Shown: piece after piece, positions 21,435 to 32,764 of the stretch | Numbering within the stretch: the first letter of the stretch is position 1 | Layout: each line of letters opens with the position of its first letter | NCBI RefSeq assembly: GCF_017591435.1 | Contig: NC_059259.1 | Coordinates: 1,561,332-1,625,331, forward strand | Source: Portunus trituberculatus | Taxonomy: Eukaryota > Arthropoda > Malacostraca > Decapoda > Portunidae | Length of the DNA: 64,000 nt | Direction of reading: 5' to 3' | Notes under the pieces: generated by a model | The model's input: the letters and a program-made list of their open reading frames with translations, nothing else | Told to the model about the DNA's origin: nothing | Database searches by the model: none | Position numbers and translations under genes: made by a program

Positions 21435-22612
21435 CTACCGGTATCGAGGCTCCAGGTCAGGGTCTCGCTCTAGTGCTAGCAGGCTCCACGGAAACCATGC
21501 GTGTTGCTGCTGACGGGCATCTTGGTGCAGCTCACGAAGTTGTTGCTCCCAGCCCAAGTCTTGCAGGCGTTGCCAGACTCCGACCGCGAGGTCATGCAGT
21601 CTGACATTAAGGGCTGGGACAGAGGCCTCGATGTGCATGGCTTCCGCCGTACAGAAGTCATCCCATCGGACGTCCAAGGCGAACCATAGTGCTGCGTTCT
21701 GTACTCTTTGGAGCCTGCTGATGGCGGCCCTGCTGAGAGCGTGAGTGGGGACAGGGGGGTACATCAGTACCGGGAGCACCAGAGTCTTGATGAGGCGGAG
21801 ATTTTTAACCTGGGCTCCAGGTCCGGAACCTGTAAAGGGACTCCAGGGCATGCTTGGCTTGGCGGACCCTACTGTTAATGTGGGAGGAGTAGCCTCTTCC
21901 CGAGACTTTGAGGCCGAGGAACCTCCCATTGGGACTGAAGTCAACCAGCTCCTCTTTGACCAGCAGGGGTGTCAAGTTGTGAGTGGCCAGGGCTATGACG
22001 GCGAATTTGTGATGATTGGTTTGAATTCGCCATTCAGCCTCATAGGTGTTGACTCTGGCAATTTCTCTCCCGGTCCTGGAATTCAGCATCCTGAAGGACC
22101 TACCTGGGTGGTACACGAGCTGGGTGACGTCGTCTGCATACTGAACATTGAGACCAGCAGCAGACTCAGGGCAGTCCCAGGTGTAGATGGTGTGCAGTGT
22201 AGGGAGAGTACACTCCCCAGGGCGACGCCAGAGCAGAGAGGAAACGGCCGTCCAGCGCAGCCACCCACCTTGATGCTGGTTATCCTATCCTCCAGGAAGT
22301 CGCAAAGCAGACGCTCTACGGGGCCCGGGAGCCCCAGGTGTAGGATCTTGTACTTGAGGCCAAGATACCACACTTTGTCGAATGCTTTGCTGACATCCCG
22401 GAGGACGAGGTTGCATCGGCTGCCCGATGCCTCCTGGACCACCAGAGTCTCGGTGGCAACTGCGATGGCGTGGGTCGTCCCCATCCCACTCCGGAATCCA
22501 TACTGCCCTGACTGTAGGCGCCAGCTCCCTCCAGGTGGCCTCGCAGGCGCCTCGTGATCACCCTCTCCAGCATCTTTCCTGGGGTCTCCAGGAGCGAGAT
22601 CTCTTGCCATAA
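21435..22612 (-). pseudogene. Jockey-type reverse transcriptase without endonuclease (unit 1)
   Basis: Split frames cover ISLLETPGKMLERVIT, QYGFRSGMGTTHAI, VSKAFDKVWYLGLKYKILHL, the tail LIKTLVLPVLMYPPVPTHAL and the terminus LEPRYR (stop 21435). The palm region around the catalytic box is frameshifted by a missing G in GTGTAGGGAGAG. No endonuclease precedes it; sequence starts at the RT motif-1 region. Confidence 0.8.
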
Positions 22613-22743
22613 CGGAAAATGGCAGCTTATATACTGTATTGGCGAGTCAGCCTGCCGGGTGGGTGTGTATGATGGCCCGTGATTGGCGGAAATCAGAGAG
22701 GGTAAGTACCTTGTCTCAACTTGTGTTTTCCTATCACTCAATA

Positions 22744-22746
<3 letters not shown>

Positions 22747-22827
<81 letters not shown>
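22747..22827. repeat. (AT)n right of the inner element
   Basis: Dinucleotide tract directly outside the right inverted repeat. Confidence 0.95.
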
Positions 22828-22829
<2 letters not shown>

Positions 22830-23064
22830 TTGATGAAATATTATTTAATGTCCCTATATGAGTAATTTAGGCACCTTCTTTTCAGCTTGAACAAAAGGTT
22901 TTTATTACATATCTTATGTTTATCATTTTATTAGGATAGCATATGGAGAACTGGAAAGGATATGAAGCCATATCCCAACTTTGCTTCGCTAATCTCAGGA
23001 AAGTTGCAGCCACCTGGAGCGAATGTTCCTCTTTCCACGTATCGTAGGCCAGTGTGATACCCCC

Positions 23065-23430
23065 TTAAAAGTTCTCAGTCTGTCCTTTACTTGTAATCTA
23101 AACTGCAAACTTCATATCTCATCTGTTGCTAATACACCTTCAATGAAGTTAGGCATTCTGAGTCATCTCTGCCAATTTTACTCACTTTCCCAATTATTGA
23201 CACTGTACAAGGGCCTTATCACATACATTATATGTATGCAGTACTCTTCGCATGTAAGGCAGGGTTCCACTTACACAGTTCTATTAGATTGGGTGAAATC
23301 TAAAGTTTGTCTTTTTACCAATTCCTTTCCACTGACTGACTGTCTTCAGATTCTTTCTCAGAACCGCAAAGCTGCTTCTCTTGCTATGTTGCACCACTAT
23401 TTCCATGACAACTGCACTCTTAAGGCGGTG
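23065..23430 (+). pseudogene. Jockey-like LINE 1, C-terminal part resumed (unit 1)
   Basis: The LINE interrupted at 18142 resumes: VLSLSFTCNLNCKLHISSVA, SMKLGILSHLCQFYSLSQLL, then LTDCLQILSQNRKAASLAML. It is itself interrupted at 23431. Confidence 0.8.
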
Positions 23431-23760
23431 CCACACTAGCACTTTTCCGTCAACTTATTCTGTCAGCTTTCTGAAGACTGTCGACTTTTGACAACGTTTC
23501 TCGTCACACACAAGCTTGCTTCCGCCTCTGTCGCGTTTGTCAGCTGTAAACAAACATGGCTGCCCCTTCACCCCCAGCAATTTTGCCGTTCCTATTTTTG
23601 GCATCTAATGCTCTCTATGAGCAACTATTCAGAAAGCATTATGCACTAGCTGATAAAGAACAGAGCAGCTCATCTTAGCTAGTTCCTACTTAGTTCTGCC
23701 TTGGAGCGTCGCAGTCCCAGAGAAATGTAAATAAATAACTGAGCCACTTTTCACTGCTAT
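23431..23760 (+). mobile_element. Putative DNA-transposon end with a 40-codon ORF
   Basis: It starts GGCGGTGCCACACTAGC after TTA, in the middle of the LINE C-terminus, which looks like a PIF/Harbinger-type terminus with a TWA site. About 120 bp in, a short ORF (MAAPSPPAILPFLFLASNAL...) runs 40 codons from 23554. The sequence ends in poly-A and an (AT)n tract; no matching right terminus was found. The family assignment is tentative. Confidence 0.4.
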
Positions 23761-23801
23761 GCTACAAAAAAAAAAAAAAAAAATGAATAAATAAATAAAT
23801 G

Positions 23802-23933
<132 letters not shown>

Positions 23934-24324
23934 TTATTTATTTATTTATAAGATACTATTAAGTTGGCATTATAGTACCATTCCAATCAGCAACAAAAAC
24001 AAAAAAGAATCAATGTAATAAATGTTGATTAGAAACCATAGATCTTAAAGATACACACAACATTCTTGATTTTTTCCTTACCTCTAATCCTTCTGCTTAT
24101 GCTGGTTACCTTATCTTCTCCATTAGGCTCCTCCGACCATTGGGGGACCTGAGAAGGTATCATGCTGATTTTCCCTGAATGATAACTGTTTCCGTGTCAG
24201 AGACCATCTCTGTGTGCTGAACGCATAACAGAGGTGATGGTGTCTGGCATGGAGGCGTATATTCATCACTCTTTTCTCAACCTAAACCTTCTAAAAATTT
24301 GTTTAACACAGCCTGTTTTCGTGC

Positions 24325-24855
24325 TACATATGATAAAGGGCCACCAGGGCCCATCTAGGTTATCCTGTATCAGTCGCACAGCGACCTCGTCATCAGTACT
24401 TAAAGATACACTTACAAGTACACAATACATTATATAATAATTCTAAATATTTGGCCCATTAACAGGGCTAAGTCCTGCAGCGAATTCCTCAACAATCTGT
24501 GATCCCCATACATGGGGATCATGTCTTGTTTAACTATAGTATATTTCTTATAAAACTATCATGCAGCGCTATACATAATTATAAATCTAATAAATTTAAG
24601 TGCTTATCTAATCTGTTTTTAAACATTGTCAAACTACTGCTATTTACAACCCTCTCTGGCAATGCATTCCAGAAGTCTACCACCCTATTACTAAAGAAAT
24701 ATTTTCTTATATCTAACCTGCAGCCTTGCTTTCTAATCTTCCTGCCATAATTTCTAGTCCTACTTCCCTCCTCTAAGGTAAAGAAAGATCTCACATCTAT
24801 GTAGTTTGTATCTGAGAACATTTTAAATACTTCTTCATCTTTCCTTCCTGTATTT
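24325..24855 (-). pseudogene. CR1-like LINE C-terminus and 3' UTR (unit 1)
   Basis: The minus frame at 24821-24579 reads FFTLEEGSRTRNYGRKIRKQ, then CRLDIRKYFFSNRVVDFWNA and LPERVVNSSSLTMFKNRLDK, the conserved tail of CR1/L2-like RT proteins. The 3' UTR ends near 24325 at CTAGATGGGCCCTGGTGGCC. It is nested in the jockey LINE. Confidence 0.85.
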
Positions 24856-25762
24856 CATCCTGATGGCACCACTGCCATCTCTTCTCTCTCTAAAGCTGTC
24901 TCAAACCTTTGCTAACAAGTCCTTCTTGGATGATTCTGGCTTTGTTCCTCCCTCTCCTCGTCCTTCTGAATATTTCATGCCTACAATTAAAGTTCTTCGT
25001 AATGATGTTTTCCATGCCCTAGCTGGCCTAAACCCTCAGAAGGTTTATAGACCTGATGGGGTCCCTTCTATCGTTCTCAAAAACTGTGCTTCCGTGCTTG
25101 CACCTTGCCTGGCCAAACTGTTTCAACTATTTCTATCGACTTCTACCTTTCCTTCCTGCTGAAAGTTTGAGTAAATTCAGCCTGTTCCTAAAAAGAGTGA
25201 TCTTTCTGATCCCTCAAACTACCGTCCTATAGTTTTAATTTCTTGTTTGTCTAAAGTTTTTCAATCTATGCTCAACAGGAAGATTATTAAACATCTGTCA
25301 CTTCACAATCTTTCATCTGATCGCCAGTATGGCTTCCGTCAAGGTCGCTGTACTAGTGATTCTCTGGCTTTCCTTTGAGTTTTGGTCATCCTCTTTTGAG
25401 ATTTCGGTGAAACATTTTTCTGTCGCGTTAGATATATCAAAAGTTTTTGATAGAGTCTGGCACAAAGCTTTGATTCCAAAACTGCCCTTTTACGGTTTCT
25501 ATCCTCTCTGCAACTTTATCTCGAGTTTCTTTTCTTACCGTTCTATTGCAGCCGTGGTAGACAGCCACTGGTCTTCTCCTAAATTTGTTAATAGTTGTAT
25601 TCTTCAGGGTTCTGTCCTGTCATCCACTCTCTTTCTATTATTCATTAATTATCTTAACCGAACTTCTTGCCCTATCTACTCCTACGCTGATAATATCACC
25701 CTTCAGGAAGTCATCAGATCACGCAGGGACGCCACAGAACGCCTGACTTCTGATCTTTTTAA

Positions 25763-25920
25763 GGGTGGCAGTGGCGCAGTGGATAAGGTGAGCGTGGGAT
25801 CGGTGATATGGGCCCTAATATGGTTACCACTATAAATAAAATTGCCTGCGCCACTAATGGGCGGAAGCTGAACAGCGCTTCTCACATATACTCTTCAAGT
25901 ATGCCTACAGGCGCTATTGG
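25763..25920 (+). mobile_element. tRNA-like SINE fragment (A box only) (unit 1)
   Basis: GTGGCGCAGTGGATAAGG contains an A-box match (TGGCGCAGTGG, 25772-25782). No clear B box follows. An A/AAT-rich tail ends the insertion inside the LINE. Confidence 0.5.
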
Positions 25921-26859
25921 CCATAACATAAAAACAAAAAAGAAATAATAATAATATTAAAAAAGAAAAAAAATTCTGATTGAGGCAGAAAAATACTTGA
26001 TAGTTTTCAATACCTCAAAAATTTAATTCCTCCATCTATTAACTCGACACAACCTTCAGACAAGTATCCTCTTCTGCAATGACACTTGACTATCTTCTGC
26101 ACTGAATATCCTCGGCCTGTCCTTTGCTCATAATATTAACTGGAAACATTACATCTCATGTCTTGCTAAAAAGCTTCTACGAAGTTAGGCGTTCTGTGGC
26201 GTCTCCGCCAGTTTTTCTCGCCTCTCCAACTGCTAATTATACAAGGGCCATATCCGTCCTTGTATGGCGTGCTCTTCACATATTTGGGGGTTTCTCTCAC
26301 ACAGTTTTATTATATAGGATGGAATGAAAAGCTTTTCGTCTCATCAATTCCCCTCTGACTGACTATCTTTAGCCTCTTTCTCACGGCCGAAATGTTGCAT
26401 CTCTTTCTATCTGTTATCGCTGTTTTTATGCTAACTGCTCTACTGATCTTGCTAACTGCATGTCTCTCCTCCTTCTGTGACCTCTCATCGCTATTCTATC
26501 CAACTCCCTAATGCAAGAGTTAACCAGTATTCTCAATCATTTATACCTTTCTCTGTTAAATTCTGGAACTTCCTGCCTGCTTCTGTACTTCCATCTTGGT
26601 ACGACTTGACTTCTTTGAAGAAGGTCTCAAGACATTTGTCCCTGAATTTTGGATAACTCACTTGACCTTCAAGGGAACTGGCAACACAGTGAGGCTTTTT
26701 TTTTTTTTTGTTGCTCTTGGCCAGTTGCCCCTCCTGCATAATAAAAGAAAAAAAGAAAAGAAAAAAAATTGGTGATAGAGAAAAACGGTGCCCATCGTCT
26801 GACTCAAGACGACGGAAACAGTCGACGAAACAGTAAAAAAACGACAGAAATCATAGACA

Positions 26860-27240
26860 ACGACGGAGAAAGTGGTAGTGAGATACCGCCTTTAATCTTC
26901 CTAACTGCATGCCTCTTCACCTTCTGCGGCCTCCCTCCAAAAGAATTTCTTCTTCCTCTGACTCCTATTCTATACACTTCTCTAATGCAAGAGTTAAGCA
27001 GTAATTACAATCATAACTTTTCTGGTAAACTATGGAACTCCCTACCTGTTTCTGTATTTCCATATTCCTATGAACATGTCCTCATTTAAAGAAGAGGAGG
27101 TTTCAAGATACTTATCCTTTTCTTTTCGCTGTTTCTCTCAGACCTGCACGGGAATCAGCAACTATAAATCGGCATTTTCCTTTACTTTTATTGTTGTCCT
27201 TGCTAGTTTTCCTCCTTATATAAAAAATATCTCAAGTAAT
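26860..27240 (+). mobile_element. Jockey-like LINE 3' end (unit 1)
   Basis: Landmarks ACTGCATGCCTC, CTAATGCAAGAGTTAA, GGTAAACTATGGAACTCCC and TTGTTGTCCTTGC then CCTTATATAAAAA identify the family's 3' end. This segment is absent from unit 2. Confidence 0.7.
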
Positions 27241-27349
27241 TCTACAAATACAATCAACAGATCCCAAACATAAAATCCACAAACTGTTTGTGTACTATGC
27301 TAGAATGCTACAGTAACTATAGTTATTAGAAAAAAATAATGAAAACAAA

Positions 27350-27412
27350 TAATGATAATAATAATAATAATAATAAAAATGATAATAATAATAATAATAA
27401 TAATAATCATAA

Positions 27413-27463
<51 letters not shown>

Positions 27464-27465
27464 CG
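27350..27465. repeat. (AAT)n microsatellite
   Basis: ATA/AAT tracts interrupted by AAAATG and CATAAAA. Present in units 1 and 3 only. Confidence 0.95.
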
Positions 27466-27719
27466 TATGTGGTTTTTAGTAACAGCCTTTCAGTAAACAG
27501 ATGGAGTATCAATATATATTTCTCTATATATAAGGGCGTGAGTGCGAGTGCGAGTGTATGTGAGTGTGCGTGTGCGTGTGCGGACTTTTGATGTGTGTGT
27601 GTTTGTGCTTTCCATACCATTGTTGTATTGTTAGATGTTCTGATTGTTGTACTAGCACTATGGTAGTTTGTTGGTAACCGGCGGCGTGGTACCGACTGTC
27701 TAGTTTGGGACCACAAGAC
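27466..27719. other. GT-rich spacer
   Basis: Irregular GTGCGAGTG and GTGTGCGTG repeats. No gene is recognised. Lost in unit 2. Confidence 0.5.
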
Positions 27720-28100
27720 AGATGAGGTGCGGGCAAGACGTGGGTAGGCGTGCAGAGCGAGCGGAGCAAGGCGACCACCACCACACTGAGGCCTTTGCTC
27801 ACCAAACATTTGTATCTTCTAGTCAGCGCTACTGCAAGCTGCAGGGCCACGCTTTGTGTTGTCAGCCTCTTTTCTACTTTAAGCAAAGAAGAAACTCTGG
27901 ACTTTGTGTCATTACCGCCACAAAGGAGACACGATGCAAATACACCCATCACAATAAGCTACAAGGATACAATAGCGAACCTCTTTCAATTATTTTGCTT
28001 TTTGTCTTTGGTTTGGCTCCATTGTACATAAAATTACTACCCCAGTATAAGATTCAATTAAATCCATCCCTTTTTTCTATAGAATATGCATGACAACTAT
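27720..28100. other. Unrecognised conserved segment (unit 1)
   Basis: Frames on both strands reach 90-120 codons (plus: CGQDVGRRAERAEQGDHHHT, KLQGHALCCQPLFYFKQ), but they shift relative to each other between units through single-base indels in AAAGAAAG and AAAGGG. No family is recognised. It may be part of an unidentified DNA transposon. Confidence 0.4.
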
Positions 28101-28109
28101 ATTTCTTTA

Positions 28110-28513
28110 TGTAATAGGGGAAAGCTGGCCAAGGCCAACTTATAATAAAAAATGCCCATTTAGTTGCCAGTTCCCTTGCAACTCCGAAAGAGTTAGCCGA
28201 AATTTGCTATTCTTACATTATGATCACGCAGGGACGCCACAGAATACCTGACTTCTGATCTCTCTGAGATTTCTGCTTTGGGCAGAAAATAATAATTGTG
28301 TTCAATGCTTCAAAACTCAATTTCTCCACCTATCAATTCGATACAACCTTATAGGCAACCATACCCTCTTCTTCAATGATACTCAACTGTCCCCCTCTTC
28401 TACAGTGAATTATCCTTGATGTGTCCTTTACTTATGATTTAAGCTGGAACTTCACACCTCGTCTCTAGCTAAAACAACTTTTATGAAGTTAGGTGTTGTA
28501 AGTCGTCTCCGCC

Positions 28514-28545
<32 letters not shown>

Positions 28546-29100
28546 CTTTCAATCCTTCAACTGCCAACTCAGTACATGGACCTAATCCACAACTGTACGG
28601 AGGCTTCCGCTCATATGGTTCTCGTAGATAGGATGAAATCAAAAGATTTTTTCATATCAACTCCTCTCTGACTGACAGTCTCCAGTCTCTCTCACTGCCA
28701 TAATGTTGCAATTCTCTACCGCTTTTTTTCATGTTAACTGTTCTTCTGATCTTGCTAACCACATGCCTCCCATCTTCCCTTGGCCTCGCTGAACAAGACC
28801 TTTTTCCTCTCATCCATATTCTAAGTCTTCCTTTTTAACCCAAGAGTTAACTAGTACCTTCAATCGTTCATTCATCTCTTTCTCTAGAAAACTCAGAACT
28901 CGCTATCTGCTTCCGTATTTCCATCTACCAACGACTTGAACTCATTTAAGAGAGAGGTTTCAAAACATACAGCTACTATCCTATTATTTTGGGTAACTCT
29001 TACAACCATGTTCAGGAACTGTCATTTTAGTGGGCGTTTTGGTTCAATCATTTTTGTTGCCCTTGGCCAATTTTCGCTCTACTTTACATAAAAAAAATCT
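28110..29100 (+). pseudogene. Jockey-like LINE 3, 3' half, with inverted 3' tip (unit 1)
   Basis: 28110-28215 is a LINE 3' tip on the minus strand. From 28222 the plus strand carries the C-terminal half (SRRDATEYLTSDLSEIS, LCRLRQFF-like, LTDSLQSLSHCHNVAIL-like and the 3' end TTGTTGCCCTTGGCCAATTTT). A T tract of about 35 interrupts it at 28517. It is dead. Confidence 0.75.
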
Positions 29101-29117
29101 AGTACTGTTACTGTTTC

Positions 29118-29330
<213 letters not shown>

Positions 29331-30569
29331 TTGTTATTGTTGTTGCTTCTATAATTGTTTTTATTACTGTTATTACGTATTCTCATTTGCTACTGCATTG
29401 GTTTCACGTGCTCCTCAGAAGAAAATGTAAGAAACTTTGCATCTCTTATGGTGGACACAGAACTTGAGATACAAATATTGAAGAAATATACTAAAAACAT
29501 ATATTTTTTTTTTTTACGTCTGGATTTTTGGATCACCTTAGTAAACTAACGTCTTGCCCTTCTTGTCATGTTTTGCACGAGCTAATTCTTTCCGAAAGAC
29601 TCACTGTATATCAGCACCTTTCGTCTTAATTACCTCCATCACTGACTGACCACTTCATTCTTTAGTTCTAACGGTAATACAAAGAAAACATCAGCCAATT
29701 GATAGTTTATTTACTCTCCATGTTTACATCTTTGATTGTAAATGAGAGGAGATAAAGGAATGGATATTTTGGTTTTACTTGGTGCCATGGATTATGATCA
29801 CAATTACTCGCCCAGTAGCACAAGTGGTTACATAGAGGCGTGGTCCATCTTCATGATTGTGGTCACTCATCGTGTATTCAGCTGTACGTTCATAGTGTTC
29901 ATTCTTCGTTGGTATCAGTGCTCACTGTCAGCCTCAATCTTGCTGCAAACGTTTTTCTAACTAACACTCTTTCTTCTGAATTAGAGGATAGTTGATTCTC
30001 TTGTGTTAGGTGGATTATATCGACTCTGGAATTGAAGGCACCTTTGCTTCTCTTGAGTAAAATTTTTTTTTCTCCTTAAGTGATCTTTATTTAAAGAGAT
30101 CACGGGTTCTCTTGAATTAGAAAGATAACTGTTGGTTCTTTTGAGTTACGTAGAGGCACCATTGCCTCTCATGAATTAAGGGGATCACTAGTCACAAGAC
30201 AGTCGAATACAAGACCGACGAACGGAAGGACCACATGGGTCAATGTTATGTGCAAATATAGATATAGATTACAACAGACCTTTTAGTCTTCACGAGGTGA
30301 TCTACTCTATGAATATTTCATAGTATAGGAAAAGGACAGAAAAACAAAGCTCTCTCCCCACTCTCCACTCTCTCCTATATAAGCAGTACAGGAAATAGAT
30401 TGGAAATAAATACCTTATTGTGTTAGAGAAGTAAAAACACGATGGAGATTTTTGTACGAAAGAATGAAAATAAATGAAGAGAAATGCTTCCATTTTCTGG
30501 AGGCAAAGAATTTTAATTTCTAACAAGAAGTACGCTGTTAATTAACCGCGAGTTTGAGGGAAAATATTA
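29331..30569. other. Unassigned sequence, identical across units
   Basis: No known family. A 72-codon plus frame (29742-29960) and a 74-codon minus frame (30302-30526) are preserved in all units, but near-identity at DNA level makes this uninformative. 29960-30190 carries degenerate copies of TCTCTTGAATTAGA. Some of this may be the 3' UTR of the CR1 remnant that follows. Confidence 0.4.
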
Positions 30570-30845
30570 ATCAAGACGGCATTTAAAATTCTGTATTGTA
30601 TTGCAGTCTATCATGTCTGAAGGAAGCCTATTCCAAAGGTTGACGATACCAAGGAAACTATTTTTTTTTTATTCATGAGAGTAGAAGAATTTTCTATTAA
30701 TTTTGTAACCATTTCCTCGTATGTAATTTGAATAATGTATAGTGAAACACTTATTGCAGTCATGCTATCAATTCCTTTGATGATTTTAAACACTTGTGAT
30801 AAGTCCTTTCTTAGTCTTCTTTGAGATAATGGGAATAAATTTAAT
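30570..30845 (-). pseudogene. CR1-like LINE C-terminal remnant (unit 1)
   Basis: On the minus strand LSQRRLRKDLSQVFKIIKGI is followed, after frame breaks, by IVNLWNRLPSDMIDCNTIQN and FKCRLD then stop. This is the usual end of CR1/L2-like ORF2 (RRLRGDLIQVFKI..., VWNSLP..V...). Confidence 0.75.
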
Positions 30846-31378
30846 CAGAATCAGAAAAAGAACTGGATCTCATCATACGTGAATCATTTGAAGAAATTGA
30901 ATCTGAATCAGAATCAGAAAAAGAACTGGATGTCATCAACATACGTGAATCATTTGAAGAAATTGAATCAGAATGAGAAAAGAACTGGATCTCATCATAC
31001 GTGAATCATAGAATTAGAATTAGAATTAGAATCAGAAAAAGAACTGGATCTCAACATACGTGAATCATTTGAAGAAATTGAATCAGAATCAGAATCAGAA
31101 AAAGAACTGGATCTCATCATACGTGAATCATTTGAAGAAATTGAATCAGAATCAGAAAAAGAACTGGATCTCATCATCATACGTAAATCATAGAATTAGA
31201 ATCAGAATCAGAATCAGAAAAAGAACTGGATCTCATCATACGTGAATCATTTGAAGAAATTGAATCAGAATCAGAATGAGAAAAAGAACTGGATCTCAAC
31301 ATACGTGAATCATTTGAAGAATTAGAATCATAATTGGAATTAGAGTCGGATCTCATCATACGTGAACTAGAATCAGAT
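30846..31378. repeat. Minisatellite of about 57 bp, nine units (unit 1)
   Basis: Eight clear and one decayed unit of GAATCAG-GAAAAAGAACTGG-ATCTCATCATACGTG-AATCATTTGAAGAAATT, each containing a nested, variable (GAATCA)n. One plus frame reads ESEKELDLIIRESFEEI; the minus frame reads RSSSFSDSDSISSNDSRM. The array's right edge is the tandem-duplication junction. Confidence 0.9.
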
Positions 31379-31478
31379 ACATGTTTACATCTACATGCAC
31401 ATGTATATTGACATGTGTACATGACCTTTCTTAGTCATAAGTTTGCCCCAAAGACAGCTTCCCACCTCTCACCTCCCA

Positions 31479-31527
31479 CCAATAGCGCTGGCTTCACTTC
31501 TGTGACGTCACGCCGCCTTCTTATAAT
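31479..31527 (+). promoter_or_regulatory. Promoter-like cluster (unit 2 copy)
   Basis: Same CCAAT (31479-31483), TGACGTCA (31503-31510) and TTATAAT as at 11883-11931. Confidence 0.3.
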
Positions 31528-31536
31528 CTAACCTCC

Positions 31537-32716
31537 TTGATTGATATATTTATTGTTGCATTAATAATGCAATACAACAAAGGAAAGGATCGAGAAGGAT
31601 GGACCTTGCCACCCACCCACTGGGCAAATGTATCAATAATAAATAGATAGACAGTATACATAACAGGAATACAAGTACTTAAACAAATAAATAAAGATAT
31701 TGCACACCTTACTGCCTAAACATCCTACAGTCTGGGAGCAAACTGAGGATATTCCCTGAGTATATACCTGAGAGTGGTTGAGTCTAGATGGTCAATTAGG
31801 CTATACAAGTCATGTTGACCTTGTGGCCTAAATTTAGCAATGAGAGGACATTCCATGATATAGTGAGGCAGAGTGTGTCCCCTTGGTGCAGCACACAGCA
31901 CGCAGCACAAACCAGGAGAAGCACTGACTTCCCAGAAGTATTTGTAGTCTAATTTGAGCCTCGAACGAACATTGCCACCCTGTCATGTGATGCAGTGTGT
32001 CTCCCATAGGTGTATATACGTAAGCACAGCTGGCAGACACGTGCATAGTGAAGACTAGTGCCACTGCCTCTATGGCAACAAAGCTCCAACTGATCACTAA
32101 TGCTACTATGTACAAAGTCCTTTATGCTACTCTTAACATAACCTACAGTGTACCCAGTGCTGGGGTTCATTGTGTTATCTTGGAGGGTACACTGAGCAAG
32201 GCGGTCTGCCTTTTCATTTAGCGGGATACTCACATGAGAGGGTACCCAGGTAAAGTGGACCGTGGCACCAGCACCTTCTTGGGCGTGAAAGAGATCAAGA
32301 CACTTATCACAGTCCATGGGGGAGGTGGATTGAAGAGCATACAAAGCAGCCTGACTGTCAACAAAGAAATAACCATTCTTTTGGAGAGGCGCTACAATAT
32401 GGAGCGCCTCCAGTACAGCATTCAGTTCTGTCCTAGTAGAAGACATGTGTGTGTAGGGAGCCGCCTGGAAACCTCAGTGTCAGTGTAGTGATTGGCAGAG
32501 ATATACTATACTGTAGTCGCGGATGAACAGCCCACATCCGGACCTGCTGCCATTGACTGACCCATCACAATAAACATGAATAGCCTGAACGTGTGGGTAC
32601 TTGGACAATTTAGTCATGAACATGTCGTGCAGCACATGAGGGAGCCAGTCCCTCTTGGGCTGATGCAGAGAGGGAATATGAACACTGACACGGTGAGGGT
32701 TTCAGGCGGGTTGTAG
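31537..32716 (-). pseudogene. I-like LINE RNase H and 3' end (unit 2)
   Basis: The frame at 32446-31949 has SSTRTELNAVLEALHIVA, FFVDSQAALYALQS and WVPSHVSIPLNEKADRLAQC in one frame without the break seen in unit 1. The C-terminal CxxC part is frameshifted (31910-31725). The first strand YCDGSVNGS lies upstream in another frame. Confidence 0.85.
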
Positions 32717-32724
32717 CGGAGACA

Positions 32725-32727
<3 letters not shown>

Positions 32728-32761
<34 letters not shown>
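32728..32761. repeat. (CA)n microsatellite
   Basis: Equivalent to the tract at 13104. Confidence 0.95.

Positions 32762-32764
<3 letters not shown>

Larger units (their letters stand above)
18473..22746 (-). mobile_element. Cold-shock/RT composite element, complete copy (unit 1)
   Basis: Terminal inverted repeats are 18473-18518 and 22703-22746, differing by a 2-nt gap in GTGGTATAGG. Contents in transcription order: leader, RT pseudogene, cold-shock ORF 1, cold-shock ORF 2, hairpin motif (18530-18554) and polyadenylation signal. See the better copy at 34372-38675. Confidence 0.8.
18143..23064. mobile_element. Outer TIR element carrying the cold-shock/RT cargo (unit 1)
   Basis: The left end GAGGGTACCACACTGGCC and the right end, reverse complemented GGGGGTATCACACTGGCC, extend as an imperfect inverted repeat of about 28 bp (...TAYGATACG). 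Flanking bases give a TA or TWA target duplication. The jockey ORF is interrupted at exactly these points. About 270 bp of non-coding sequence lies inside each end, then (AT)n and the cargo. PIF/Harbinger (TWA) and mariner (TA) are both possible; no transposase is seen. Confidence 0.7.
24045..26760 (+). pseudogene. Jockey-like LINE 2 (EN tail, RT, C-terminus) (unit 1)
   Basis: It begins in the endonuclease C-terminus (THNILDFF...), is interrupted by a CR1-like LINE, then gives RT blocks LNPQKVYRPDGVPSIVLKNC, VALDISKVFDRVWHKALIPK, CILQGSVLSSTLFLLFINYL and SYADNITL. The catalytic box is YADN instead of YADD, and a stop follows FPSC. A tRNA-like SINE interrupts the palm/thumb. The 3' end has TTGCTCTTGGCCAGTTGCCC and an A-rich tail. 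About 220 bp between the endonuclease linker and the CR1 fragment is missing relative to the other units. Confidence 0.85.

Noticed and set aside
21745..22557. A 270-codon plus-strand frame (and its counterparts near 37777 and 52740)
   Set aside because: It is the antisense of the RT gene, whose recognisable motifs are all on the minus strand. GC-rich sequence lowers stop frequency.
29742..29960. Conserved 72-codon gene repeated in all units
   Set aside because: Identity extends equally over non-coding DNA because of recent duplication. There is no homology or start context to support coding.
30846..31378. Possible CRISPR-like array
   Set aside because: Repeats are contiguous with no unique spacers, units vary internally, and the context is eukaryotic.
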